A stretch of DNA of 15,198 nt from JAGXQV01 sp964527565 (GCA_964527565.1 CAZGOY010000062.1:1-15198); one strand, 5' to 3'; positions 8,076 through 15,178 are shown, counted from the first letter of the stretch. Notes: generated from the sequence alone by a model not told the origin. Made by a program: numbers and translations.

Positions 8076-9356
8076 ATGACACTTTCCCGTGATGAAGCAT
8101 TGCCGACGGACGTTTCAAAAAACGGGGCAACACCCGTGGGTCAGGATTCCAGCAAGGCAAGCATGCAACGCCTGCTGCACTGGATGAAAGAGCAGGGCGC
8201 CACTTTCCCGGCGGTGGAAGTCCTCATGGAGGACAATGCGCGCGAGACTTACGCGGGCCTGCCGCTCAAGGCGGCATCCGTGGTGCTGCACGTTCCTCCT
8301 TCCTTGATGATGACCGTCGAAGCGGCAAAAGCCTCCGAAATAGGGCGACTTATTGCGGCGCATAATCCGGATGCCTCCTACCAGGGGGTGCTGGCGGCAT
8401 TCCTGCTGGATACCAGGCGTAACGGCGGTTTCTGGGCGCCTTACGTCGCCGTGCTGCCGCAGGATTTCCCGGAGCATCCCCTGTTTTTTTCCGAAGCCGA
8501 ACTCGAATGGCTGAAGGGTTCCTATGCCCTCCGGGTGGTGCGCCGTCACAAGGAATGGCTGAAACGGGAATACCGGGCCTTGAGCGATTGCCTGCCGCCG
8601 GAAAAAATGTTCTCGCGCGAAGAGCACGCCTGGGCCATGGTCAACGTCCTGACCCGCGCATTCAGCGCGCGCTTTTCCGGCAACAAGACCCATGCCATGA
8701 TTCCCCTGGCCGATATGTTCAATCATGCCTTCAAGCCGAACGTGCTGTGGGAACCCGAATCCGCGCGCGGGTTCCTGATGGTCGCGGCGCGGGATGTTGA
8801 AGCCGGTGCGCCGCTGACCGACCGCTACTGGAAGGAATGCAATGCCCTGACTTTTGCCATTTACGGTTTTTGTCTTGAGACCAATCCTTACAATGTGGCG
8901 GAAATTCACATGCCGTCCCTGCCGCCGGATCATCCCCATTTTGAGGCGGCCAGGGAAATGGGAACGGTGCGGGAGGGTCTGCGCGTCTTCAAGGTGCCTG
9001 CGGATGTGGAAGACAAGCGCGCGCAAACCCTGTTTTCCTATTTGCGCCTGAGCGCTCCGGTGGACCTTTCCGCTGCCGAGTTGAACCGGGAGAAATACGG
9101 GATACAACTGGATTCGCAGCTTCACCAGGGCGAGCGCGCCGAGTTGAACGCGCTGGCATCCGCCTGCCGCCGCCGTTTGCAGCAGTTTGATACTTGCATC
9201 GAGGAAGACCAGGAAATTCTCAAGGCCAGCGCGCTACCGCTCAAGCTGCGCTTCGCGGTTCAAGTCCGGCTGGGGGAAAAAGTGATACTCAAATACTACC
9301 TGGACAGGGCCGAAGCGCTGCTTGCGGCAGCCCCGGCTGTGCCGATTTTCTGCTAG
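8076..9356 (+). CDS. SET-domain protein methyltransferase, SETD3/Rubisco-LSMT-like
   Basis: The 426-residue protein starts at ATG 8076, with GAGGA at 8066-8070 in good spacing; an in-frame TTG at 8064 is less likely. The N-terminal part (LLHWMKEQGATFPAVEV, then VVLHVPPSLMMTVEAA) matches the split-SET start of the LSMT/SETD3 group. The core motif MIPLADMFNHAFKPNVLWE (208-226) has the Asn216-His217 pair that contacts S-adenosylmethionine, followed by VAARDVEAGAPLTDRY and YGFCLETNPYN (263-273). The C-terminal ~150 residues are helical and correspond to the substrate-binding lobe of this family. Total length fits the family. Known relatives methylate lysine or histidine in specific proteins, mostly in eukaryotes. 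Here it closes the operon 8 nt after the kinase gene. The target is unknown; a GAPLTDRY segment in place of the usual 'GEQIxxxYG' is slightly unusual. Confidence 0.88.
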   Translation: MTLSRDEALPTDVSKNGATPVGQDSSKASMQRLLHWMKEQGATFPAVEVLMEDNARETYAGLPLKAASVVLHVPPSLMMTVEAAKASEIGRLIAAHNPDASYQGVLAAFLLDTRRNGGFWAPYVAVLPQDFPEHPLFFSEAELEWLKGSYALRVVRRHKEWLKREYRALSDCLPPEKMFSREEHAWAMVNVLTRAFSARFSGNKTHAMIPLADMFNHAFKPNVLWEPESARGFLMVAARDVEAGAPLTDRYWKECNALTFAIYGFCLETNPYNVAEIHMPSLPPDHPHFEAAREMGTVREGLRVFKVPADVEDKRAQTLFSYLRLSAPVDLSAAELNREKYGIQLDSQLHQGERAELNALASACRRRLQQFDTCIEEDQEILKASALPLKLRFAVQVRLGEKVILKYYLDRAEALLAAAPAVPIFC

Positions 9357-9386
9357 GATGAAAACCAGGACAAAGGAGTTCCTCCC

Positions 9387-9518
9387 ATGGCAACAGTTGC
9401 ATTATAGGATTTGCAACTGGAGCTTGCTCTGGTGCGTGCCGATCTGGCAGTCCTCAAATGGATGATGGGCGTCCTGCCGACGGGTGTGCTGAGCCTGATA
9501 CTCAAAGCTTTTTTCTGA
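9387..9518 (+). pseudogene. Remnant of a small coiled-coil/membrane-anchor protein (DUF1640-like), interrupted by TAG
   Basis: An ATG at 9387 with AAGGAG at 9373-9378 gives MATVAL and then TAG at 9405-9407. The same frame continues to TGA 9516-9518, reading DLQLELALVRADLAVLKWMM and then a hydrophobic tail ending in LILKAFF. The pattern of an ELxLxRADLxxLKW heptad helix followed by a short membrane segment resembles the C-terminus of small DUF1640/CCDC90-like bacterial proteins, whose N-terminal helices are missing here. Either it is decayed or it is a chance frame; the good RBS and typical tail favour decay. Confidence 0.55.
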
Positions 9519-9520
9519 AG

Positions 9521-9565
9521 CCGTGTCCGTCGTGCTGAAAAATTTCAGGCTGGTGGTGGACACGG
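9521..9565. repeat. Nested inverted repeat after the gene remnant
   Basis: Outer arms CCGTGTCC (9521-9528) and GGACACGG (9558-9565) are perfect complements. They enclose a second perfect hairpin, CTGAAA-aa-TTTCAG (9535-9548). There is no T-tract directly after the outer arm, so it is not a standard terminator. It could be part of a small palindromic element or a folded RNA. Confidence 0.6.
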
Positions 9566-9598
9566 GTTTTGTGCACACCATTTTGGGTGCGTTTGCCG

Positions 9599-9625
9599 CG
9601 TGGGCACGATAAGGCCGTGCCCACC
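9599..9625. repeat. REP-like short palindrome
   Basis: GTGGGCACG (9600-9608) and CGTGCCCAC (9616-9624) form a perfect 9-bp stem with loop ATAAGGC. It lies 36 bp before hicB. Short intergenic palindromes of this kind are commonly dispersed in proteobacterial genomes as REP elements. A terminator is less likely because only CCTTCT follows. Confidence 0.7.
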
Positions 9626-9660
9626 CTTCTACTTGGCTTATCATTTTTGCAGGAGGTCTT

Positions 9661-9858
9661 ATGCGTTATCGCATTGCGCTTCACCAATCAGATGAGGGCT
9701 TCTCGGTTTCAGTGCCGGGGCTTCCCGGATGTTGGTCACAAGGCGCGACAGAGGACGAAGCCATCGAAAATATCAAGGATGCGCTTCGTGAATATCTCGC
9801 TGTTGTCGATGAACAGCTTCGCGGAGAGCAGATTCGCGAAATTGAGATGGCGGTGTAA
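9661..9858 (+). CDS. hicB: HicB-family antitoxin
   Basis: The 65-residue protein starts at ATG 9661 behind AGGAGG at 9651-9656. MRYRIALHQSDEGFSVSVPG, LPGCWSQGATEDEAIENIKDAL and REYLAV match the partial RNase H-like fold of HicB antitoxins (Y-x-V/A...E-G-F-x-V-x-x-P-x-L-P-G-C-x-S-x-G-x-T-x-x-E-A). It ends right after this domain, so the C-terminal DNA-binding domain of longer HicB proteins is absent. It should neutralise the HicA encoded 2 nt downstream. Without a DNA-binding domain, autoregulation would need another mechanism (inference). Confidence 0.93.
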   Translation: MRYRIALHQSDEGFSVSVPGLPGCWSQGATEDEAIENIKDALREYLAVVDEQLRGEQIREIEMAV

Positions 9859-9860
9859 CT

Positions 9861-10073
9861 TTGCCAAAGATTCCCGGCATCAATCATCTTGATGTTGTTC
9901 GCGCCCTTGAGAAAGCGGGTTTCGCCATCGTGCGTCAAGGAAAGCACATCGTCATGTCGAATGGCATACGAATCGTGACTATCCCACGGAACAACCCGGT
10001 CAATGCCTTTACCCTTGGCGGTATCGCCCATGATACGGGACTTACGACGGCTCAATTCAGAGCGCTTTTGTAG
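9861..10073 (+). CDS. hicA: HicA-family mRNA interferase toxin
   Basis: The 70-residue protein begins at TTG 9861, two bases after the hicB stop, implying coupled translation. It has the HicA/YcfA double-stranded-RNA-binding-like fold signature: HLDVVRALEKAGFAIVRQGKHIVMSN with the catalytic His29, then RIVTIPRNNPVNAFTLGGIAHDTGLTTAQF. Known HicA toxins cleave mRNA and are held by HicB. Length is normal and no frame damage is seen, so the pair may be functional. The order antitoxin then toxin is the reverse of many hicAB loci but is well known. Confidence 0.92.
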   Translation: MPKIPGINHLDVVRALEKAGFAIVRQGKHIVMSNGIRIVTIPRNNPVNAFTLGGIAHDTGLTTAQFRALL

Positions 10074-10131
10074 AATTTTTTTGGCGTTTTTGCCCTCCGT
10101 CTCCACTCACACGCATTTTTTCCTGGCTCGA

Positions 10132-10159
10132 TTGAAGGGCAAACATTTAAAACTAGCAT
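10132..10159 (+). promoter_or_regulatory. Possible sigma70-type promoter for the second operon
   Basis: TTGAAG (10132-10137) and TAGCAT (10154-10159) are separated by 16 bp, each with four of six consensus matches, within an AT-rich stretch unusual for this window. Transcription would start close to the ATG at 10175, leaving a very short leader. This is a weak call from pattern alone. Confidence 0.28.
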
Positions 10160-10174
10160 CGAGGGCCGATTTCC

Positions 10175-12598
10175 ATGGGCGTCATCAAGAAAACCCTGTT
10201 TCGCGGCAACATCCTGGGCAAGCCGCGCCACCGCAACCTGTTCCTGGACATGGAAGAGAACATCCATATCCATTACCGCGACCTGCGCATCGAACTGAGC
10301 CGCGGCGAATTCGAGGACATCGTCAGCGCCTTCACCAAGCAGGCGCGCGAATTGCAGGCCATCATCGAGGAAAAGCACTATCAGGACGGCAAACTGCCCA
10401 ATGCCAACCAGGATGACGTGCGCATCTGGACCGAATCGCGCTTAAAGCACGAGGTGAAATACCATCCCCAGCGTTTTTCCCTGGAAGAATGCGGCGACGG
10501 CTACCATTTCCATTACCGCAACTATAAGCTGCTCATCGACCCGGCGGAGTTCCGCCAGCTTGCGCAACTGTTCCGCAGCCTGGACGTGGACGGCCCCTAC
10601 GCCAGCACTTACGACGAAGTGCTGGAATTGCTGGAAACCAACGACGTGGATTTCATGCTCGATGCGGGCAACGTGCCGGGTGAGAAGCTGGCCATCGCCG
10701 TGGCCCAGCACCACATGCCGAAGATTCGCGACATCTTCGCCTACATCGGTTTCACCCAGGAGGCGGAAGGCGAGGTGCGCCGCTATGCCGGGCCGCGTCT
10801 TGCCGTGACGGCGCGGCCGGAAAAACAGCGCAGCGCGCTCGACTATAAACGGCTGCGCGGCTACAACGAAGTCGGACGGCTGGTCGATTTTCTCGCGCGC
10901 AGCGGCGCGAGCCTGGATGCCAATGAACTGAACCGGCTCAAGTGCCAGGTGCTGGACCTGTATTTCGCGCTCAAGGCGGATAAGGCGCTGCCTGTCGAAA
11001 TCGACCCGCAACTCTGGCTGTATTCCCATGGCAACGGGCAAGCGATTTTCCCCTACAGCCCCACGCCACGCGGCAAGGACGATGCCGAAACGCTCTACAA
11101 GGCATGGAGCGCGCTGCTGCTGAGTTTGCAAATGAATTTCGTCAAACCCACCAAGGCAATCTTCACCCCCCAGCAACAGGCGGCCATCAAGGAACAGGTG
11201 GCGCAGGCCATGCGCCGCGAAATTGCGGCCTACGGCGCGGTGGACCGGGTGTATTACATGGGGTCGGCGCTGCGCGGCGAGATGGGGCGCTACCAGGCGC
11301 CTTTTGTCCACGGCAAGATGGCCAAGCTGGGTTCCGACATCGACATCCTGGTGGAGATCAACCCGGCGCGCGAGGGCGACATTCCCGCCCACTGGCACCT
11401 CATCAACCCCAAGGCTTCCAACCACTGCGCGGTCTATCACACCGGTGAAATCCCTCTGGCGGACGGGCCGGGCGAATGGCCGCAGCGTCACCCGCACGTG
11501 ACGTTCACCCAGCACCTGCTGGATGTCTACGTGTCTTTTCCCTCGCAGGGCTTTGCCGAGGAAAAAGCCGCTTTCCTGAAGAAATTCGGCGCCCAGCTTT
11601 TTTACGACCGCGCACGCGACGGGGTGCTGTACCCCGGCGACGAGGAACAGCGCATTGCCGGACGGCTGGCGCAATTGCACGGTTTTGCTGCGGTGGCGGT
11701 GGAAAAAATGAAGGTGAGCACCGAAAACGCTCTGTACAAGGTGTTTGCCGGGGAACACGATTACATTCTCAAATTGTTCAAGGTGTCCGGCAACTATCAC
11801 CGCACGCACGTTGCCGAGCATACCGCCTACGAGGCAAGCCTGGTCGGCCAGCTCAAGGCGCGCGGCGTGCCGACGGCGGGGGTGATCCCCGCTTCCGGCG
11901 CGCAGGATGCCACCATCGAGGGCTATTCCGCCCTGCTGTTCGAGCGCATTCCCGGCGTGGTGCAGCAGCGCCCGGAATATCCCCTGGAGCGCATTGCCGC
12001 CGCCCTGGCGCAGGTCCATCGCGTGCAGCGGGAAAACCCGCTCGATCTGGCGCAGAGCTTCCTTTTCGATGACCTGTGCATGATCTGGCTACCGCTGTTC
12101 GAGGAATATCTGCACAAGCCCGACCTGGAGGCCGCCATTGCGCCGCTTTTCGACCGGCTGGCGCCGCTGGCCGAGCGCTGTTTCCCCGGCGAGAAGCGGG
12201 CGGCGCTGTTCGCGCGTAGCCCGAGTGTTCACTGCCACGGCGACGTCACGCCCAAGAACGTGATCGTCAGTGGAGAAAACACCTGTTTCTTCGACTTCAA
12301 CAACGCCTATTACGGTCCGCGCATGGCCGACGTGATCGACGGCGCGTTCCAGTTCGCGCTGGCGGAAAAATATGTCCACCTGGCCGATTTCGCGCGCTTC
12401 GACGCCTTCATTTCGCACTACGATGCCGCCTATCCGCTCAGCGCCGAGGAAATGGAAGATTTGCCGCGCTGGATCGAGTTGCTGGGCATCATCCAGTTCA
12501 CCAAGGAAATCCGCGTGCTGCTGCAAGGCGCCCAGGAAAGCCTGCGCCGCAAGCGCGCACAGGCGCTGGCGGAATTCATCCTGGCGCGCTGCCGCTGA
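10175..12598 (+). CDS. Nucleotidyltransferase-APH-like kinase fusion protein with a duplicated N-terminal module
   Basis: The protein has 807 residues. The N-terminal region has two copies of an ~80-residue module, most clearly IHIHYRDLRIELSRGEF (30-46) and YHFHYRNYKLLIDPAEF (110-126). A helical region follows. Residues about 330-500 form a DNA-polymerase-beta-type nucleotidyltransferase: YYMGSALRGEMGRY, then KLGSDIDILVEI with metal-binding Asp388 and Asp390. Residues about 510-800 form an aminoglycoside-phosphotransferase/choline-kinase-like fold with an N-lobe (ALYKVFAGEHDYILKLFKVSG), the catalytic HGDVTPKN (688-695, Asp690, Asn695) and metal-binding DFN (707-709). Both active sites look intact. 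The protein could nucleotidylate and/or phosphorylate a small molecule or a protein. Drug resistance is possible but not indicated by context, which is two exported protease-like genes. The start ATG 10175 has only a weak GAGG at 10161-10164. No signal peptide or membrane segment is seen. Confidence 0.85.
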   Translation: MGVIKKTLFRGNILGKPRHRNLFLDMEENIHIHYRDLRIELSRGEFEDIVSAFTKQARELQAIIEEKHYQDGKLPNANQDDVRIWTESRLKHEVKYHPQRFSLEECGDGYHFHYRNYKLLIDPAEFRQLAQLFRSLDVDGPYASTYDEVLELLETNDVDFMLDAGNVPGEKLAIAVAQHHMPKIRDIFAYIGFTQEAEGEVRRYAGPRLAVTARPEKQRSALDYKRLRGYNEVGRLVDFLARSGASLDANELNRLKCQVLDLYFALKADKALPVEIDPQLWLYSHGNGQAIFPYSPTPRGKDDAETLYKAWSALLLSLQMNFVKPTKAIFTPQQQAAIKEQVAQAMRREIAAYGAVDRVYYMGSALRGEMGRYQAPFVHGKMAKLGSDIDILVEINPAREGDIPAHWHLINPKASNHCAVYHTGEIPLADGPGEWPQRHPHVTFTQHLLDVYVSFPSQGFAEEKAAFLKKFGAQLFYDRARDGVLYPGDEEQRIAGRLAQLHGFAAVAVEKMKVSTENALYKVFAGEHDYILKLFKVSGNYHRTHVAEHTAYEASLVGQLKARGVPTAGVIPASGAQDATIEGYSALLFERIPGVVQQRPEYPLERIAAALAQVHRVQRENPLDLAQSFLFDDLCMIWLPLFEEYLHKPDLEAAIAPLFDRLAPLAERCFPGEKRAALFARSPSVHCHGDVTPKNVIVSGENTCFFDFNNAYYGPRMADVIDGAFQFALAEKYVHLADFARFDAFISHYDAAYPLSAEEMEDLPRWIELLGIIQFTKEIRVLLQGAQESLRRKRAQALAEFILARCR

Positions 12599-12599
12599 C

Positions 12600-13733
12600 G
12601 TGAACTGGCGCCACCTGGCCGCTGCCCTGCTTCTGACGCTGTTGAATGGCGGCGCCTGGGCCGAGACCATCGGCCTGCGCTTCATCCTGGCCGAGACCCT
12701 CAAGCGCCCCGGCGTGGAAGCGAAGCTGGCGGAATGGGTGGAAACGCTCAACGGCTATTACCGCGACAGCGAAGTGGCATTGCGCGCCGAAATCGTTGCC
12801 GTTGAATATTCCGCCATCGAGCAGCGCGAAGTGCTGCCGCTGCTGGATGACATGGCGCGCGAGCGCAACGGTTTCGAGGGCCTGTTCCGAAGCGCCGACG
12901 AATCCGGCGCTGACTATACCGTCGCGCTAGTCGATCATCTCCTGATCCGCGGAAAACGCGGCTGCGGGCGCGCCTGGGCGGTCAACAAGACGCTGGAAGC
13001 CGTTTCCTCCACGCGCACGGCGTTCGCGGCGATGGATTTCGCCTGCGGCGCGCACACCCTGGCACATGAACTGGGGCATCTGATGGGACTCAACCACGGC
13101 AGCCTGGTTGACCGCTGCGAACCGGGCAAGGGTCACGTCTCCGCGCTGACCCCTTACGCCAACGGTTACGCCGCCGGCAATTGCGACGGACGGCCCCAGC
13201 CGGGCGAATTCGGCGACATCATGGTGGGCGGCTGGATGAAGGCGGTTAACGGCAACGGCAAAAGCAACCTGCCGCTGTTTTCCAACCCGCGCATCCGCGA
13301 CGCGCGCTGCGGCACGGGCGGGGTGTGCGGCGACTCCGCCAGCGGGGACGCGGCGCGCGCCCTCAACGAGCATGCGCGCCTTTACGCGGGGCACGAGGAA
13401 CCCGACGTGCATGTCCTGCCCTATGCCAGCCCGGCGTTGCGGGATTGCATCGCCGCGAAATACCGGGGCCGGGAAATCGCCGGATTGACGGAACTGGCTT
13501 GTCCCGGCGCGGCCATCACCACCCTGGCGGGCATCGAGAAACTCACCGCCTTGCGGCGCGTCGATGTCTCCCATAACCGGCTGGAAGAGGTTGAGGCGCT
13601 GGAACAATTGCCTGCCGCGCAACTCGAACGAGTGGATTTGCGCGGAAACCCGCGTATTCCGTGCCGTTCTCTGGACCGGCTCGTTGCCGGATTTCCAGGC
13701 CGGGTAGTGCGGCCGGATGTCTGCGTGCCGTAA
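12600..13733 (+). CDS. Exported metzincin metalloprotease with C-terminal leucine-rich repeats
   Basis: A GTG start at 12600 lies one base after the preceding stop, giving 377 residues. The first ~21 residues form a signal peptide ending NGGAWA. A reprolysin-like catalytic domain follows: HELGHLMGLNH (156-166; zinc ligands His156, His160, His166, catalytic Glu157) and the Met-turn GDIMVGG (Met208). SNPRIRDARCGTG and DAARALNEHARLYAGH resemble the end of this domain in bacterial zinc metalloproteases. Residues about 296-355 contain leucine-rich repeats (ITTLAGIEKLTALRRVDVSHNRLEEVEALEQL...LERVDLRGN), probably a substrate- or partner-binding module, closed by a Cys-containing cap. Several Cys suggest disulfides in the periplasm or outside the cell. 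A longer upstream frame inside the previous gene is rejected because the signal peptide begins at GTG 12600. The metzincin plus LRR combination is uncommon. Confidence 0.88.
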   Translation: MNWRHLAAALLLTLLNGGAWAETIGLRFILAETLKRPGVEAKLAEWVETLNGYYRDSEVALRAEIVAVEYSAIEQREVLPLLDDMARERNGFEGLFRSADESGADYTVALVDHLLIRGKRGCGRAWAVNKTLEAVSSTRTAFAAMDFACGAHTLAHELGHLMGLNHGSLVDRCEPGKGHVSALTPYANGYAAGNCDGRPQPGEFGDIMVGGWMKAVNGNGKSNLPLFSNPRIRDARCGTGGVCGDSASGDAARALNEHARLYAGHEEPDVHVLPYASPALRDCIAAKYRGREIAGLTELACPGAAITTLAGIEKLTALRRVDVSHNRLEEVEALEQLPAAQLERVDLRGNPRIPCRSLDRLVAGFPGRVVRPDVCVP

Positions 13734-13788
13734 TGGAATTTCCAGTCGTGGTGATAACTCGAATGTTTCATAAAAACGCCGCGTTACC

Positions 13789-13897
13789 CGTGGGAGCGGA
13801 CTCTTGTGCCCAAGCCGACAGGCTGTCGGGTATGGCCGCGAGATTTTTATTTTTTCGCTGTCGAGCACAAGAACTCGCGGCCAAGGCCGCTCCCACG
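13789..13897. repeat. Large REP-like (BIME-type) palindromic element
   Basis: Perfect outer arms CGTGGGAGCGG (13789-13799) and CCGCTCCCACG (13887-13897) enclose inner arms TGGCCGCGAG (13833-13842) and CTCGCGGCCA (13874-13883), plus TCTTGTGC (13802-13809) and GCACAAGA (13865-13872). A compact palindrome CCGACAG-g-CTGTCGG lies at 13815-13829. GTGGGAGCGG...GGCCGCGA is a typical theme of REP elements in Pseudomonas, Xanthomonas and relatives. The order of the middle arms allows two competing folds. The element lies between the two protease genes and overlaps the possible upstream starts of the next gene. Confidence 0.85.
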
Positions 13898-13906
13898 CTG
13901 TCATGC

Positions 13907-14845
13907 TTGGCGGTCAGTCGGATAACCGCCTGGTTTTTTTGCATTGCCCTTGCGGCACCTGCCGGGGCCGACTGGAAAGCTTCGCGCGAGGCGCTGGACC
14001 AGCGCCTGACGGCGGGGCCGTTCCGCATTCATTACACGCTGGACGCAGACGACGCCTTTCCCCCGGACGCGCCGCCCGCGCTGCGCAAGGAGCGCGCCGA
14101 CAGGATGCTGGCGCGGCTCGCCGCGCAACTCACCGGCGCGGACCGCTACTACCGCGAGCAACTCGGCCTGACCCCGCCATTGGGCGGCGCGCGCTACCGC
14201 GACGTGCGCGCCATCGACGTGCACATCCGCGCGCTCGAAGGCAAGACCGGCTCGACCGGCGACGCGCCGGTCGTTTACCGCTATCGCCATTTCACGGATG
14301 CCGTGCCGGCCTTGTCGATGTCGATTTCCAACCGCTGGGTGCCGCCCAACCTCACCCCGGAGCACGAGGTGTTCCACGCCTACCAGTATGGCTACACCTG
14401 GTTCAAGAACGCCTGGTTTCTGGAAGGCATGGCGCGCAGCATGGAAAACGCCTTCCGCAGCCGGATGCCGCGCACGGAACCCCTGCCGCGCGACGCCGGG
14501 CAGATGCTGGGGGTGATGGAGCGCAGCTACCGCGCGGACGTTTTCTGGAACCGCCTGTTTTCCCTATGCGATCCCCAGTGCGGCAGCGCCGCGCCGGCGC
14601 GCTTTTGCGGCGGGGCCATGGTGCGCGCCACGCTGGAGCAGTATCAGTCTCTCGACGGCGAAGCGGCGCGAGCGCGCGGCATCGACCCCGCCGACTGGCC
14701 GGAGGAGGAACAGCGCTCGGAACGCAACAATCCCTTTCTCCTGCACGGCTTGCGCCGCGCGGTGGAAAAACAGTGCCCGCTCACTGAAAATCGGGAATTG
14801 CGGGATTTCCATGGCGTGTTGAGGGAGTTGGCGGTTCGCCCCTGA
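13907..14845 (+). CDS. Exported gluzincin-like HEXXH metallopeptidase homologue
   Basis: From TTG 13907 the protein has 312 residues and begins with a signal peptide (AVSRITAWFFCIALAAPAGA, mature from about Asp22). The putative zinc site is HEVFH (153-157) with a downstream WFLEGMAR (Glu173), the HEXXH...EG(M/L)A arrangement of gluzincin peptidases (M1/M61-like superfamily). Paired Cys in SLCDPQCGS and ARFCGG suggest disulfides and an extracytoplasmic location. The start is uncertain: the frame is also open upstream to ATG 13733, which overlaps the previous stop as TAATG, but that version would translate through the REP-like element and bury the signal peptide. ATG 13832 lies inside the element. 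No good Shine-Dalgarno precedes 13907. It may have lost its original coupled start when the element entered. Peptidase function is likely but not proven. Confidence 0.75.
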   Translation: MAVSRITAWFFCIALAAPAGADWKASREALDQRLTAGPFRIHYTLDADDAFPPDAPPALRKERADRMLARLAAQLTGADRYYREQLGLTPPLGGARYRDVRAIDVHIRALEGKTGSTGDAPVVYRYRHFTDAVPALSMSISNRWVPPNLTPEHEVFHAYQYGYTWFKNAWFLEGMARSMENAFRSRMPRTEPLPRDAGQMLGVMERSYRADVFWNRLFSLCDPQCGSAAPARFCGGAMVRATLEQYQSLDGEAARARGIDPADWPEEEQRSERNNPFLLHGLRRAVEKQCPLTENRELRDFHGVLRELAVRP

Positions 14846-14859
14846 AGCAGGGCAATCGC

Positions 14860-15005
14860 ACCTTTGGCGCGAGCAATATCACCAAGTGCTTTAGCAATGA
14901 ATGCTGCATCCCCGTCGGCTTCTTCAAGGCAGGCTTCAAAATAAGCAGCCATTTCCTCTTGGGTTCTGAGGTGTTCGGCAACGTCATAGCGAGTTTTTTG
15001 CTCAT
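14860..15005 (-). pseudogene. Frameshifted and truncated HigA-type addiction-module antitoxin
   Basis: On the - strand an ATG at 15005-15003 reads MSKK and then leaves frame at an A6 run (14999-14994). One base over, the strongly conserved antitoxin sequence appears: KTRYDVAEHLRTQEEMAAYF, EACLEEADGDAAFIAKALGDIARAKG. Family members usually continue as MTQVARDTGLSRESLYKAL, the helix-turn-helix, which is missing: similarity stops at about 14860, next to the end of the convergent peptidase gene. It therefore carries both a frameshift and a 3' truncation and should not give a DNA-binding antitoxin. The ATG lies six bases after the end of the toxin fragment, the normal HigBA order. Confidence 0.85.
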
Positions 15006-15010
15006 GATGG

Positions 15011-15106
15011 TTACTCCGAAAGATTCTGTGCGAGGCGCAAAGCGGTCTTAATGACCTTGGCCTGGGTACTCTTATCCCCACCGGCCAGCAGAATAATCAG
15101 ATCGTA
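15011..15106 (-). pseudogene. C-terminal remnant of a HigB/RelE-superfamily addiction-module toxin
   Basis: The - strand frame YDLIILLAGGDKSTQAKVIK followed by TALRLAQNLSE and TAA (15013-15011) matches the C-terminal strand and helix of HigB-type 'addiction module killer' proteins (LLLxGGDKSTQxxDIxxA). Upstream the similarity stops abruptly at a REP-like hairpin pair, and the rest of the toxin (about two thirds) is missing. The apparent open frame continuing to about 15193 is only a read-through of the palindromes. It is non-functional. Confidence 0.82.
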
Positions 15107-15178
15107 GGGTGCAATCCCCGAAGGGCATTGCACCGGAACCGCGAACATTCGGCGCAATGCCCTTCGGGGATTGCGCCC
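15107..15178. repeat. Inverted pair of REP-like hairpins at the toxin breakpoint
   Basis: Two 27-bp hairpins, 15108-15134 (arms GGTGCAAT/ATTGCACC) and 15151-15177 (arms GGCGCAAT/ATTGCGCC), share a CCC-GAA-GGG-like tip. They are near-perfect inverted copies of each other separated by 16 bp, so the whole can also fold as one long stem. This is the usual BIME arrangement. It starts exactly where toxin similarity ends. Confidence 0.85.

Noticed and set aside
10074..10131. Terminator after hicA
   Set aside because: T-runs are present, but no GC-rich stem precedes them.
10442..12019. A 525-codon open frame on the - strand inside the nucleotidyltransferase-kinase gene
   Set aside because: It is antisense to a gene with two intact catalytic motif sets and has no family features of its own.
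12372..12599. An N-terminal extension of the metzincin gene into the preceding gene
   Set aside because: This stretch is the out-of-frame copy of the kinase C-terminus; a signal peptide starts exactly at GTG 12600.
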